Origin: Nocardia sp.
GTDB lineage: Bacteria; Actinomycetota; Actinomycetes; Mycobacteriales; Mycobacteriaceae
Length of the DNA stretch: 49,396 nt
Assembly: GCF_025465275.1 (NCBI RefSeq)
Contig: NZ_JAODNK010000173.1
Span: forward strand, 1-49,396
Direction: 5' to 3'
The notes under the pieces are model-generated. The model worked only from the letters and a program-made list of their open reading frames with translations, was not told where the DNA came from and searched no databases. Position numbers and translations under genes: made by a program. Below are positions 35,703-43,279 of this stretch, one piece after another (the stretch's first letter is position 1; every line of letters begins with the position of its first letter).

Positions 35703-36422
35703 ATGTCGTCCGCCACTTCACCACTCCAGGAGCAATCACTGGCGCCCGCAACCGGCCCGCGCGCACTCCTGCCTCAGCCTGCTGCCCTGGTCGCGATGCT
35801 GACTCTCAGTGTGCTCACCCTCGCACTGACCCTCGCGGTGATCGCGCATCCCGATCCACTCGGACCGGATGCGCGCTGGCTGCAATGGTTCATCGACCAC
35901 CGCAGCGACACACTCACCTCGATCGCCAAGGTGATCAGTGCGCTCGGTGACACCACGACGATGGGGATCCTCGCGGTGCTGGTCTGCGTGCTGCTGGCCT
36001 GGCGACGGCAGTGGGAGACGGCGATATTCCTCGGTATCGCGGCGCTGGGCGCAGGCGTGCTGACCTTTGCGGGCAAGCAGTTCATCGGGCGTGATCGACC
36101 ACCGGTCGTCGATCACCTGGTTACCGAGACCAATCACTCATATCCGTCCGGGCACACCCTGGGGTCGACGGTCGTTGTCGCGACCCTGGTGGCGCTGGCG
36201 CTGCCGCTGGTGCACGGACTTCGGCGAGTTCTGCTCGTGGTCGTTGCCGGCTGCTTCGTCCTCGCGGTCGGGTTTTCCCGGCTGTATCTCGGCGTGCACT
36301 GGCCCACCGATATTCTCGGCGGCCTGCTCTTCGGCGCACTGTGGCTGACTATCTGCTTCACGCTCTTGCGCCCGGTGGCGGTGCGGGGCGCGGCCTTGGT
36401 GCCGAAAGCCCTGCGCGGCTAG
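35703..36422 (+). CDS. PAP2 family phosphatase, integral membrane
   Basis: 239 residues with about six membrane helices. The three phosphatase motifs are complete: KQFIGRDRP, YPSGH, and SRLYLGVHWPTD. Members remove phosphate from lipids such as undecaprenyl diphosphate or phosphatidic acid at the outer membrane face. ATG 35703 is 92 bases from the response regulator start, which diverges; the gene may be under its control. It ends 12 bases from the stop of the convergent synthase gene. Confidence 0.88.
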   Translation: MSSATSPLQEQSLAPATGPRALLPQPAALVAMLTLSVLTLALTLAVIAHPDPLGPDARWLQWFIDHRSDTLTSIAKVISALGDTTTMGILAVLVCVLLAWRRQWETAIFLGIAALGAGVLTFAGKQFIGRDRPPVVDHLVTETNHSYPSGHTLGSTVVVATLVALALPLVHGLRRVLLVVVAGCFVLAVGFSRLYLGVHWPTDILGGLLFGALWLTICFTLLRPVAVRGAALVPKALRG

Positions 36423-36434
36423 GGTTTCGCCGCG

Positions 36435-37676
36435 TCAGGCGCGACCGAGCGCCAGTGTGACATTGTGCCCGCCGAAGCCGAAGGAATTGCTCAGGGCGTA
36501 GTCCATGCGCTCGGTGCGGGCAGTGCCCGCGACGATATCCAGGTCGATATCGGGGTCGGCCTGCTCGAAATTCAGTGTGGGCGGGATGATCTGGCGCTCG
36601 AGTGTGCGCAGGGTGAGGATCGCTTCGAGCGCTCCGACCGCGCCGATGGAGTGTCCCAGGGCGGATTTCGGCGCGTACACCGAGGCTTCGGGGGTCACGG
36701 CAGTGATGGCATTGGCCTCGGAGGCATCGCCGACAGGGGTCGAGGTGGCGTGCGCATTGATGTGGTCGATATCAGTGGCCGACAGGCCCGCTGCGATGAT
36801 CGCCTTGCGCATGGCCCGCGCGGCCCCGTCACCATCCGGGGAGGTCCCGGTGATGTGATAACCGTCCGAGGTGATGCCCGCGCCGAGCACCCGCCCGTAA
36901 ATGTGCGCACCCCGCGCCAGCGCATGCTCTTCGGATTCCAGGACCAGCATGGCGCCTGCCTCGCCGAACACGAACCCGTCGCGTTCCCTGTCGAAAGGCC
37001 GTGAGGCGCGGGCAGGTTCGTCATTGCGGGTGCTCATGGCCCGCATCATGGCAAAGCTGGCGATCGGTACGGCATCGATATGGCCCTCCACACCACCGGC
37101 GACCACCACGTCCGCCTCACCTGTGGCGATGAGCCGCCAGCCATGGGCGATGGCTTCCGCACCGGACGCGCATGCGGAAACCGGGGCGTAGACACCGGCT
37201 TTCGCGCCGATCTCCAAGCCGATGGTCGCGGCGGAGCCGTTCGGCATCACCATGGGCACCGTCATGGGCGGCACCTTGCGATATCCGCCGGCGCGCATCA
37301 CATCGACCGCGTGCACCAGCGCCTCCCCGCCGCCGAGTCCCGTGCCGACCGCCACCGCAAGGCGTTCGCCATCAACCTCCGGTGTGCCCGCCTCCCGCCA
37401 CACCTGCCGCCCGAGCACCAGCGCCAGCTGCTGGACGAAGGACATGCGCCGCTGTTCGATCCGGGTCAGCTGCTCCCCCGGCTGCGCGGTCAACCGGCCG
37501 CCGATTCGTACCGGGAGCTGATTCTCCGCCACGAAATCGTCCGTCAGCGGCGCGATTCCGCTCTCACCCGCGAGCAGTCGAGTCCACGTCGTATCGAGAT
37601 CGGCTCCGAGGCAGGTGGTAGCCGACATTCCGGTGACCACCACTCGCCGAGTTTCTGTACCAGTTGCTACACCCAT
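36435..37676 (-). CDS. Beta-ketoacyl-ACP synthase, KasA/KasB-like
   Basis: 413 residues from ATG 37676, the length of mycobacterial KasA. The start ETRRVVVTGMSATTCLG is typical of KAS I/II. The catalytic triad is Cys169 in SACASG, His309 in NAHATSTPVGD and a second His in KSALGHSIGAVG. The closing SNSFGFGGHNVTL is conserved. It extends acyl chains by Claisen condensation, probably in meromycolate or another long-chain fatty acid pathway, but it stands apart from any FAS-II cluster here. It diverges from a TetR regulator with shared dyads, so it is likely repressed by it. Confidence 0.88.
   Translation of the reverse strand: MGVATGTETRRVVVTGMSATTCLGADLDTTWTRLLAGESGIAPLTDDFVAENQLPVRIGGRLTAQPGEQLTRIEQRRMSFVQQLALVLGRQVWREAGTPEVDGERLAVAVGTGLGGGEALVHAVDVMRAGGYRKVPPMTVPMVMPNGSAATIGLEIGAKAGVYAPVSACASGAEAIAHGWRLIATGEADVVVAGGVEGHIDAVPIASFAMMRAMSTRNDEPARASRPFDRERDGFVFGEAGAMLVLESEEHALARGAHIYGRVLGAGITSDGYHITGTSPDGDGAARAMRKAIIAAGLSATDIDHINAHATSTPVGDASEANAITAVTPEASVYAPKSALGHSIGAVGALEAILTLRTLERQIIPPTLNFEQADPDIDLDIVAGTARTERMDYALSNSFGFGGHNVTLALGRA
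37656..37671. promoter_or_regulatory. Dyad 1 at the kas/tetR divergence
   Basis: TGTACCAGTTGCTACA: TGTA and TACA half-sites with an 8-base centre. It falls inside codons 2-7 of the kas gene, 36 bases from a matching site. Confidence 0.5.
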
Positions 37677-37690
37677 GTTGATATGAATAC

Positions 37691-37708
37691 CTGTACCGTC
37701 CGCTACAG
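37691..37708. promoter_or_regulatory. Dyad 2, probable TetR operator
   Basis: CTGTA and TACAG flank an 8-base centre (CTGTACCGTCCGCTACAG). It shares TGTACC and GCTACA with dyad 1. It overlaps TACAGT (37704-37709), which stands six bases before GTG 37716 as a -10 box would for a leaderless transcript. Confidence 0.55.
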
Positions 37709-37715
37709 TCAACCC

Positions 37716-38285
37716 GTGCCACGCCCCCTCGACCACGCCCGTCGCGCCGAACTCCTCTCCGGAGTCATCGCCTATATCGCCGACCACGGCCTGGCCGAAC
37801 TCTCGCTGCGTCCGCTCGCGGAGTACCTGGGCACCAGCTCCCGCATGCTCATCCACTACTTCGGCACCAAAGAGCACATGCTCGTCGCCGCCCTGGAAAC
37901 CCAGCGCCCCGACATTGCTGCCCTCTTCACGGGCATCGAGGACCCCCTCGTCCTCAGATCGCGCCTCTCCCACTCGTTCGCGATCAACACCACCGGGCCC
38001 GGGGGTGTCAGCAACCGAGTCCTCCTCCAGGTGCTTGGCGCAGCCTGCGTCCCCGGCAGCCCCTTCGCCTCTTACGCCAATGACGCCATCCAGGTCCTGG
38101 TCACCGCCATGACCGACGCCCTCGCCCGCATCGACCCCACCCATGATGATCCCGAGGCTGCGGCCACCCTCCTCATCTCCGGGATGCGCGGCCTCATTCA
38201 AGACTTCTGGATCACCGGCGACGAAGATCGAGTAGCCCGCGCAATGAACCGCCTTGTGGAGCAAGCGGTCTTGTCGCCGCGCTGA
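37716..38285 (+). CDS. TetR family transcriptional regulator
   Basis: 189 residues from GTG 37716. An ATG at 37683 would add 11 residues but would place the operator-like dyad and the -10 box inside the gene, so GTG is preferred. The N-terminal helix-turn-helix reads ELLSGVIAYIADHGLAELSL, RPLAEYLGTSSRMLIHYFG, TKEHML. The C-terminal helical part is the ligand domain. It likely represses itself and the divergent ketoacyl synthase through the two dyads. The ligand may be an acyl-CoA or fatty acid, judged only from context. Confidence 0.85.
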   Translation: MPRPLDHARRAELLSGVIAYIADHGLAELSLRPLAEYLGTSSRMLIHYFGTKEHMLVAALETQRPDIAALFTGIEDPLVLRSRLSHSFAINTTGPGGVSNRVLLQVLGAACVPGSPFASYANDAIQVLVTAMTDALARIDPTHDDPEAAATLLISGMRGLIQDFWITGDEDRVARAMNRLVEQAVLSPR

Positions 38286-38299
38286 TTTAGGCTGCGGGC

Positions 38300-38701
38300 A
38301 TGCAGACGGAGCAGCGGCTGATCGACACGGTGGCGTGGGTACGCATCGAGAGCGGGCGGATTCTGTGTGCTCGGCCCCGGGGCAAAGACGCCTTCTATAT
38401 CCCGGGCGGCAAAAGGGAAGGGGCGGAGACGGATCTGCAGACCCTCGTGCGGGAGATCCACGAGGAGTTGACCGTTGCCCTGGCACCGCAGTCGGTCGCG
38501 CATGTCGGCACGTACGAGGCCGAGATCCCCGGCGCGGTCGTGCGGATGGCCTGCTACACGGCGGACTACGTCGGAACCCTGACCGTCAGCAGTGAGATCG
38601 AGGAGATGGCCTGGTTCACGTATGCGGATCGGCCGCATGTACCGCCGGTCGATCAGTTGCTGTTCGACGATCTGGTGGTAGACGGTCTGCTGTTGCACTG
38701 A
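38300..38701 (+). CDS. Nudix hydrolase
   Basis: 133 residues. The Nudix box is complete apart from its last Gly, starting at GGKREGAE and running through REIHEEL; it binds the metal for diphosphate hydrolysis. The strands before it (TVAWVRIESGRILCARPRGK) and after (YEAEIPGAVVRMACYTADY) fit a single-domain enzyme. Substrate is a nucleoside diphosphate derivative of unknown kind. It starts 14 bases after the TetR stop and could be cotranscribed. Confidence 0.85.
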   Translation: MQTEQRLIDTVAWVRIESGRILCARPRGKDAFYIPGGKREGAETDLQTLVREIHEELTVALAPQSVAHVGTYEAEIPGAVVRMACYTADYVGTLTVSSEIEEMAWFTYADRPHVPPVDQLLFDDLVVDGLLLH

Positions 38702-38775
38702 CTGCATGTTCCCGGCAACTAGAACAAGCCGTTGGCATGTACCTGCCGGTGGTCTTCGAGAGACTGGTCTGAATG

Positions 38776-38789
38776 TAGAACATGTTCTA
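38776..38789. promoter_or_regulatory. Perfect palindrome matching the KstR operator pattern
   Basis: TAGAACATGTTCTA fits the published KstR consensus TNNAACNNGTTNNA at every fixed position. Partial left halves (AGAACA) occur again at 38722 and 38801. It is 54 bases before the nitronate monooxygenase start. KstR is the cholesterol-catabolism repressor of mycolic-acid actinobacteria. Confidence 0.65.
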
Positions 38790-38842
38790 GTGTGATGGGC
38801 AGAACATTCCAGTGCCGGGAAGTCAAGAGGAGCCCCACCCAC

Positions 38843-39964
38843 ATGCGTACCGAGATCTGTGATCGCCTGGGCATCGATGTACCCATCTTCGCCTTCACCC
38901 ATTGCCGCGATGTGGCCGCCGCGGTCAGCAATGCCGGCGGAATTGGCGTGCTCGGCGCGGTCGGGTTCACCGCTGCGGAGCTCGAGGTCGAGCTCACCTG
39001 GCTGGACGAGCATGTGCAGGGCGTCTACGGCGTCGACCTGGTCATCCCCTCCAAGTACGAAGGTAAGGGCGCCGAGGGTCTGACCCCCGAGGAGCTGGAA
39101 GCCAAACTGGCCGAACTGGTTCCGCAGGGCCACCGCGACTTCGCCGAGAAGATCCTCGAGGACCATCACGTCCCGCATCTGCCCGAGGGTGAGCGGCACA
39201 ATCAGCTGCTGGGCTGGACCGCCACCACGGTCGCCCCGCAGATCGAGGTCATTCTGAAGCACCCCAAGGCAAAGCTGGTCGCCAACGCACTGGGCACTCC
39301 GCCCGATGACGTGATCAAGCAGATTCAAGATTCCGGCCGCCTCATCGGCGCGCTGTGCGGTTCGGTCAAGCACGCGCTCAAGCACAAGGAGGCCGGGCTC
39401 GACTTCGTCGTCATGCAGGGCACCGAGGGTGGCGGCCACTGCGGCGAGATCGCCTCGCTGGTGTTGTGGCCGCAGGTCATCGACGCGATCGGCGATCTGC
39501 CCGCGCTCGCGGCCGGTGGTATCGGCAACGGCCGTCAGGTCGCGGCCGCGCTGGCCATGGGTGCGGCCGGTGCGTGGACCGGTTCGCTGTGGCTGACCGT
39601 CGAGGAGGCCAATGTGCCGCCCGCGCAGATGCAGAGCTATCTCGACGCCACCAGCAGTGACACCGTGCGGTCACGGTCGTGGACCGGTAAGCCCGCCCGC
39701 ATGCTCAAGAACGATTGGACCGAGGCGTGGGAGCGGGATGACACCCCGAACCCGCTGGGCATGCCGCTGCAGATGATGGTCGCCCTCGACGGCGTGAAGC
39801 GTGGCCACCGCTACCCCGAGGCCGCGAAGGACGTGAACTTCAATCCGGTCGGCCAGGTGGTCGGCTTGATGAACAAGGTGGAGCGTTCCGCCGACGTCGT
39901 GCAGCGCCTGATCGCCGAGTACCTGGAGTCCTGCGAGCGCTTGAACAAGCTAAATAACGCGTAG
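38843..39964 (+). CDS. Nitronate monooxygenase family FMN protein
   Basis: 373 residues from ATG 38843. TIM-barrel of the 2-nitropropane dioxygenase family: the start DRLGIDVPIFAFTHCRDVAA, SNAGGIGVLGAVG, the central MQGTEGGGHCGEI with its conserved His, and the FMN-phosphate segment ALAAGGIGNGRQVAAALAMG. Such enzymes oxidise nitronates or reduce enoyl-type substrates with FMN. The KstR-like box upstream suggests a place in steroid or lipid catabolism; in M. tuberculosis a relative, IpdC, acts on cholesterol ring intermediates. The exact reaction is not shown by the sequence. Confidence 0.82.
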   Translation: MRTEICDRLGIDVPIFAFTHCRDVAAAVSNAGGIGVLGAVGFTAAELEVELTWLDEHVQGVYGVDLVIPSKYEGKGAEGLTPEELEAKLAELVPQGHRDFAEKILEDHHVPHLPEGERHNQLLGWTATTVAPQIEVILKHPKAKLVANALGTPPDDVIKQIQDSGRLIGALCGSVKHALKHKEAGLDFVVMQGTEGGGHCGEIASLVLWPQVIDAIGDLPALAAGGIGNGRQVAAALAMGAAGAWTGSLWLTVEEANVPPAQMQSYLDATSSDTVRSRSWTGKPARMLKNDWTEAWERDDTPNPLGMPLQMMVALDGVKRGHRYPEAAKDVNFNPVGQVVGLMNKVERSADVVQRLIAEYLESCERLNKLNNA

Positions 39965-39978
39965 TACTTACTCCCCTG

Positions 39979-40014
39979 AATCGCCGCGCCGACAGTAATG
40001 TCGGTGCGGCGATT
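39979..40014 (+). terminator. Terminator of the monooxygenase gene
   Basis: AATCGCCGC, a wobble pair, and CCGAC pair with GTCGG and GCGGCGATT (15 bp) around a 6-base loop. It is 14 bases after the stop. Confidence 0.75.
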
Positions 40015-40092
40015 CGCATTTGCGCACGTTGATGGGCATGCGATCAGGTCCGGCCGTTTCGGTGCGAGGTTCCGGATCCGGCCGCCGCTACC

Positions 40093-40599
40093 GTGGTCCT
40101 CATGACGAAGCGTGAACGGATACTGCGGGCCGCGTATTACGCGGTGTTCTCGCTCCCGATTGCGTTCGCCAGCACGGGGGTTCGCGCCCGAGTGACCCGG
40201 CGGGTGTTCCGGGAACCGTTCGAGCTGCGTGCTCCGAGCCCGTGGCGGACTGCCGCGCATACGGTGCTCGCCGCCGCGATCGGCCTGCTCGCGTGGTTCG
40301 CGGTCTTTCTGGCAGCTGTCGCGCTGGTGCGCGGAGCCTGCTACCCGTTGATCGCCGGGGACGACCTCGAAAACTCCTGGGGCGGGCCGACATTAGCGGG
40401 TGCCTGGGCGGTGCATGCCGCATTGGGGGTGGGATTGTTCCCGCTGTGGTTGCTGCCGCTCGCCGCATTCGGCATTGTGCAGCGCCGCCTTTCACAGCGA
40501 ATACTCAGCCGAACCGGGCCGTGGTGGGCCATTCCGGTCTCGTTATTTCTATTCGCCGGCGGCATAGCATTCTTCATAGCCTGGCTGCATCAGGCCTGA
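40093..40599 (+). CDS. Integral membrane protein of unknown function
   Basis: 168 residues from GTG 40093, or 165 from ATG 40102. Three strong membrane helices are visible (HTVLAAAIGLLAWFAVFLAA, AALGVGLFPLWLLPLAAF, IPVSLFLFAGGIAFFIAWL) with a basic N-terminal segment. No catalytic or transport motif is recognised. It stands alone between a terminator and an AT-rich stretch. Confidence 0.65.
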   Translation: MVLMTKRERILRAAYYAVFSLPIAFASTGVRARVTRRVFREPFELRAPSPWRTAAHTVLAAAIGLLAWFAVFLAAVALVRGACYPLIAGDDLENSWGGPTLAGAWAVHAALGVGLFPLWLLPLAAFGIVQRRLSQRILSRTGPWWAIPVSLFLFAGGIAFFIAWLHQA

Positions 40600-40663
40600 T
40601 CATGCGCCGACCCGGCCGACTCGGTGTCCTTGATGTCTGTTTCGCTAATTCTGGACAAAAGAT

Positions 40664-40678
40664 TAGAAGCAGCTTCTA
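40664..40678. promoter_or_regulatory. Palindrome in an AT-rich upstream region
   Basis: TAGAAGC and GCTTCTA around one central A. The surrounding 40640-40800 is clearly AT-richer than the rest of the window, and the element lies 142 bases before the next gene. It is probably a regulator binding site; no family consensus is recognised. Confidence 0.4.
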
Positions 40679-40819
40679 TTCTTTCTGTGCGTCTTGCTCT
40701 TTGCCTGTGAGTTTTCTTCGAACCGCCAGAGAATGACCCTGTTGTTATTTACCGGGCAAATACGATGGCGCTACGGTCGGGTAGATCGTTGCTGGTCAAA
40801 CGACTGGAAAGGAATCACG

Positions 40820-41119
40820 ATGAAACGCAAGATAATTGGTCGCCTATTCGCTGTCGCGGCGGTTGGCGCGCTGTTCGCCGCCCCACTCGCGGCGACGGCG
40901 AGCGCCGATTCGGTTGTCCCGATGCATCAGCAGCCACCGGGTGGTTCGAATCAGGGTGCCCCGCCGGAGTGGGGCGGCAATAACAATCGCGACTTCCACG
41001 ACCCCCGCGCACCCCGCGGCGATTACGACTGGCACTGCGACCGCCAGGGCAATTGGCACAACGACGAACACGATCAGTGGGGTCATGCGGACCCCGATCA
41101 CTGCCGCGATCGCTGGTAG
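40820..41119 (+). CDS. Small secreted His/Asp-rich protein
   Basis: 99 residues. Signal peptide MKRKIIGRLFAVAAVGALFA to about residue 29, ending ATASA. The mature part of 70 residues is hydrophilic, starting with a proline/glutamine-rich piece and ending in a His-, Asp- and Trp-rich tail (FHDPRAPRGDYDWHCDRQGN, then WHNDEHDQWGHADPDHCRD) with two cysteines. The tail could bind metal. No family is recognised. ATG 40820 follows AAAGGA. A very strong terminator follows the gene. Confidence 0.7.
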   Translation: MKRKIIGRLFAVAAVGALFAAPLAATASADSVVPMHQQPPGGSNQGAPPEWGGNNNRDFHDPRAPRGDYDWHCDRQGNWHNDEHDQWGHADPDHCRDRW

Positions 41120-41169
41120 CAGCAAGGCCGCCCCGATAATCGGGCCGGCAAACCCCTCGTACGTGCTGT

Positions 41170-41218
41170 AACAGCAGTGGCGCTCTCGAATCGATACGAG
41201 AGCGCCACTGCTGTTTTG
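41170..41218 (+). terminator. Strong rho-independent terminator
   Basis: AACAGCAGTGGCGCTCTCG pairs perfectly with its complement (19 bp) around an 8-base loop, followed by TTTTGT. The best terminator in the window; it ends the small secreted-protein transcript. Confidence 0.92.
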
Positions 41219-41294
41219 TCCGCTGTGACACCGGTCTCCGAACCGCCGGTGCAACTTGCTGTTTCGGGTGCCGGATTGGCACGGTGTTCCGGAC

Positions 41295-42149
41295 ATGTTG
41301 CAGAAGAAGCCATCGCGCCTCCGGAAGTTGTTGCTGCCCCTCGCTATTGCAGGGCTACTACTGGTCACCGTCATCGCACTGGTGCTGACGAACAGACCGG
41401 GCCCGAAGACTACGCCCACCGATGAGGTGACACAGGCGCGGTCGCTACTGGAGCGGCTACCGGTCCAGACTCGCGCTCCCAAAACGGATTACAACCGCGA
41501 GCAGTTCGGCCTCGCCTGGAGCGACGATGTCGCCGTCTCGGGTGGCCACAATGGCTGCGACACCCGCAATGACATCCTGCAGCGGGATCTGAAGAGTACC
41601 TCGGTCGATCCCAAGGAGAAGTGCAAGGTCGTCTCCGGCACCCTGTCCGACGTCTACACCGGCAAGACCATCGTCTTCAAACAGGGCCGCGACACCAGCG
41701 CCGCCGTCCAAATCGATCACATTGTGGCACTGAGCAATGCCTGGATGACCGGAGCCCAGGACCTCTCCCCCGAACAGCGCCGCAACCTCGCCAACGACCC
41801 GCGAAATCTACAAGCCGTGGACGGTCCGACCAATCAGGGTAAGGGCGATTCCGATGCCGCAGAGTGGCTCCCGCCCCGCAAGGACTACCAGTGCACCTAC
41901 GTCGCCCGGCAGATCCAAGTGAAGAGCGTCTACAGCCTCTGGGTAACCCGCCCCGAGCACGACGCCATGGCCAAGGTGCTCTCCGCCTGCGGCGCAACCA
42001 CTCCCGCCGCCCCGGCGACCAGCACGGTCACAGTCTTCTTCAAGACCTGCGATGACGTGCGGGCCGCCGGAAGAGCGCCACTACGCCGCAACGACCCGGG
42101 CTACCGCTTGCAGTTGGACGGCAACGGCGACGGCGTAGCGTGCGAATAA
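41295..42149 (+). CDS. Membrane-anchored DUF1524 HNH nuclease with Excalibur domain
   Basis: 284 residues from ATG 41295. One N-terminal membrane helix (LLLPLAIAGLLLVTVIALVL) puts the rest outside the cell. Residues of about 75-215 are a DUF1524/HNH domain with VQIDHIVALSNAW, NDPRNLQAVDGPTNQGKGD and EWLPPRKDYQC. The last 40 residues form an Excalibur calcium-binding domain (KTCDDVRAAGRAPLRRNDPG, then DGNGDGVACE). The layout fits a secreted or surface DNase; roles in nutrient use or competition are possible. No immunity gene is apparent next to it, and extracellular placement makes one unnecessary. Confidence 0.83.
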   Translation: MLQKKPSRLRKLLLPLAIAGLLLVTVIALVLTNRPGPKTTPTDEVTQARSLLERLPVQTRAPKTDYNREQFGLAWSDDVAVSGGHNGCDTRNDILQRDLKSTSVDPKEKCKVVSGTLSDVYTGKTIVFKQGRDTSAAVQIDHIVALSNAWMTGAQDLSPEQRRNLANDPRNLQAVDGPTNQGKGDSDAAEWLPPRKDYQCTYVARQIQVKSVYSLWVTRPEHDAMAKVLSACGATTPAAPATSTVTVFFKTCDDVRAAGRAPLRRNDPGYRLQLDGNGDGVACE

Positions 42150-42153
42150 TGCG

Positions 42154-42372
42154 TCAGTCGCGCACTGCCCGCAGGGATTCGGCGCGCTTCTCGAGCCCGT
42201 CGGTCATATCGCCGAATCCCTTGCGCATAGCGCCGCCGAAGATTCCGCCGACGACGATGCTCAGCGGCCCGGCGATGACGAAGTGGGACTCGTAGCGAGT
42301 ACGGCCGTCATCCAGCGGCGTCAGGATGTGCTGCCGGTGGCCGCGCAGCAAACCCGGCATGGGCTTCATCTT
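42154..42372 (-). pseudogene. Truncated SRPBCC-domain gene (C-terminal half only)
   Basis: About 72 residues (MKPMPGLLRGHRQHILTPLD to EKRAESLRAVRD) match the C-terminal half of the intact SRPBCC gene at 42785-43225 along their full length. The N-terminal half is missing; the frame runs straight into the end of an insertion element at 42373. It is a broken duplicate. Confidence 0.8.
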
Positions 42373-42745
42373 TTGACTTCCTCTCACGCTGAAAGGCGAG
42401 AGATTCCATCCCGCTCAGGCGGGTTGGCGCACTAGCCCTCGCGGGGGTGCTGGTTCCTGCTTCATCGAAGATGTGCCAGCCCTTGTCGAGGATGGCCCGG
42501 TTGAGCCCAGCATTTTGCGCGACCCGGTTGCCGGGCTCTGCCACTGTGCCACGTGCCGAGCGGTTCAGATTGCGGGTGCGCAGATCCTCGATCACCACAG
42601 TCCCGTGTCGGGTAGCCAGTCGTTGCCTATTGCGCTGTTCGACAAGGTCTTTCACCTTGAACGTCCGTCTGCGCATTTCGAGAAAGGCAGTCCAGCGCTC
42701 GAATGTACGTTCGAGATTGATTCTGATCTGCCCTGAATCTCCGGA
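42373..42745 (-). mobile_element. Remnant of an IS200/IS605-type element
   Basis: Reading on the minus strand, the piece holds a tnpB fragment followed by a typical right end: two small hairpins (CCCGCCTGAGCGGG, then CTCTCGCC...GTGAGAG) and the terminal GGAAGTCAA at 42381-42373. That end form is characteristic of IS605-group elements carrying tnpB. The left end and most of tnpB are missing and no tnpA is present. Position of the left boundary is approximate. Confidence 0.7.
42440..42745 (-). pseudogene. tnpB: tnpB fragment (RNA-guided nuclease / transposase accessory)
   Basis: The minus frame from about 42736 contains VVIEDLRTRNLNRSARGT, VAEPGNRVAQNAGLNRAILD and KGWHIF, the RuvC-II glutamate region of TnpB. 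A stop blocks the frame upstream, so the first RuvC aspartate and the bridge region are lost. After KGWHIF the sequence jumps to the element's end, so the zinc finger and last RuvC aspartate are also deleted. It cannot be an active nuclease. Confidence 0.75.
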
Positions 42746-42784
42746 TTAGGTATGGGTTTCGGCGTGGCGCAACCGTACGGCTGG

Positions 42785-43225
42785 TCAGCGGCGCAGAGAC
42801 TCGGCGCGCTGCTTAAGGCCGTCGGTCATGCCGCCGAACCCTTTACGCATAGCGCTGCCGAACAGTCCGCCGACGAGTGGGCTGAGCGGGCCAGCGATGA
42901 AGAAGTGCGATTCATATTGAGTGCGGCCGTCGTCCAACGCGGTGAGGATGTGCTGGCGCTGGCTGCGCAGCAAGCCCGGGACCGGCTTCATGCGGTAACT
43001 GAATTCCTTGCCCGGCGTGTGCGAGAAGATGAATTCGCGCTGCTTGCGGGGGTTCGGCCCGATCAGCCGCACCTGCATGTCGATCGGGGTGCCGGGTTCG
43101 AGGGTGGTCTGGCAGGAGGGAACGAAGGGGTTCCACTCGCCGTATTTGTCCACGTCGGTGAGCACCTGCCAAACCAGCTCGGCGGGTGCGTCGATCTCCA
43201 CGCTGTTGTCGATCACGAAGGCCAT
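42785..43225 (-). CDS. SRPBCC-domain protein (polyketide cyclase/dehydrase-like)
   Basis: 146 residues from ATG 43225. The START-like fold shows its usual pieces: IDNSVEIDAPAELVWQVLTD, KYGEWNPFVPSC, a central strand region and the long C-terminal helix GSAMRKGFGGMTDGLKQRAE. Members bind hydrophobic ligands in a deep cavity; most have no known reaction. It diverges from a Nudix gene over 54 bases. A broken copy of the same gene lies just downstream. Confidence 0.8.
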   Translation of the reverse strand: MAFVIDNSVEIDAPAELVWQVLTDVDKYGEWNPFVPSCQTTLEPGTPIDMQVRLIGPNPRKQREFIFSHTPGKEFSYRMKPVPGLLRSQRQHILTALDDGRTQYESHFFIAGPLSPLVGGLFGSAMRKGFGGMTDGLKQRAESLRR

Positions 43226-43279
43226 GGGGGAACAATACTGAAACACGTTCCGGTTGCGGACTCCGGCTACGGTCGACGC

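Noticed and set aside
42308..42676. Reading the tnpB fragment frame as a real 122-residue gene
   Set aside because: It runs through the element's end into the broken SRPBCC gene out of frame, and lacks most TnpB parts; it is a remnant.
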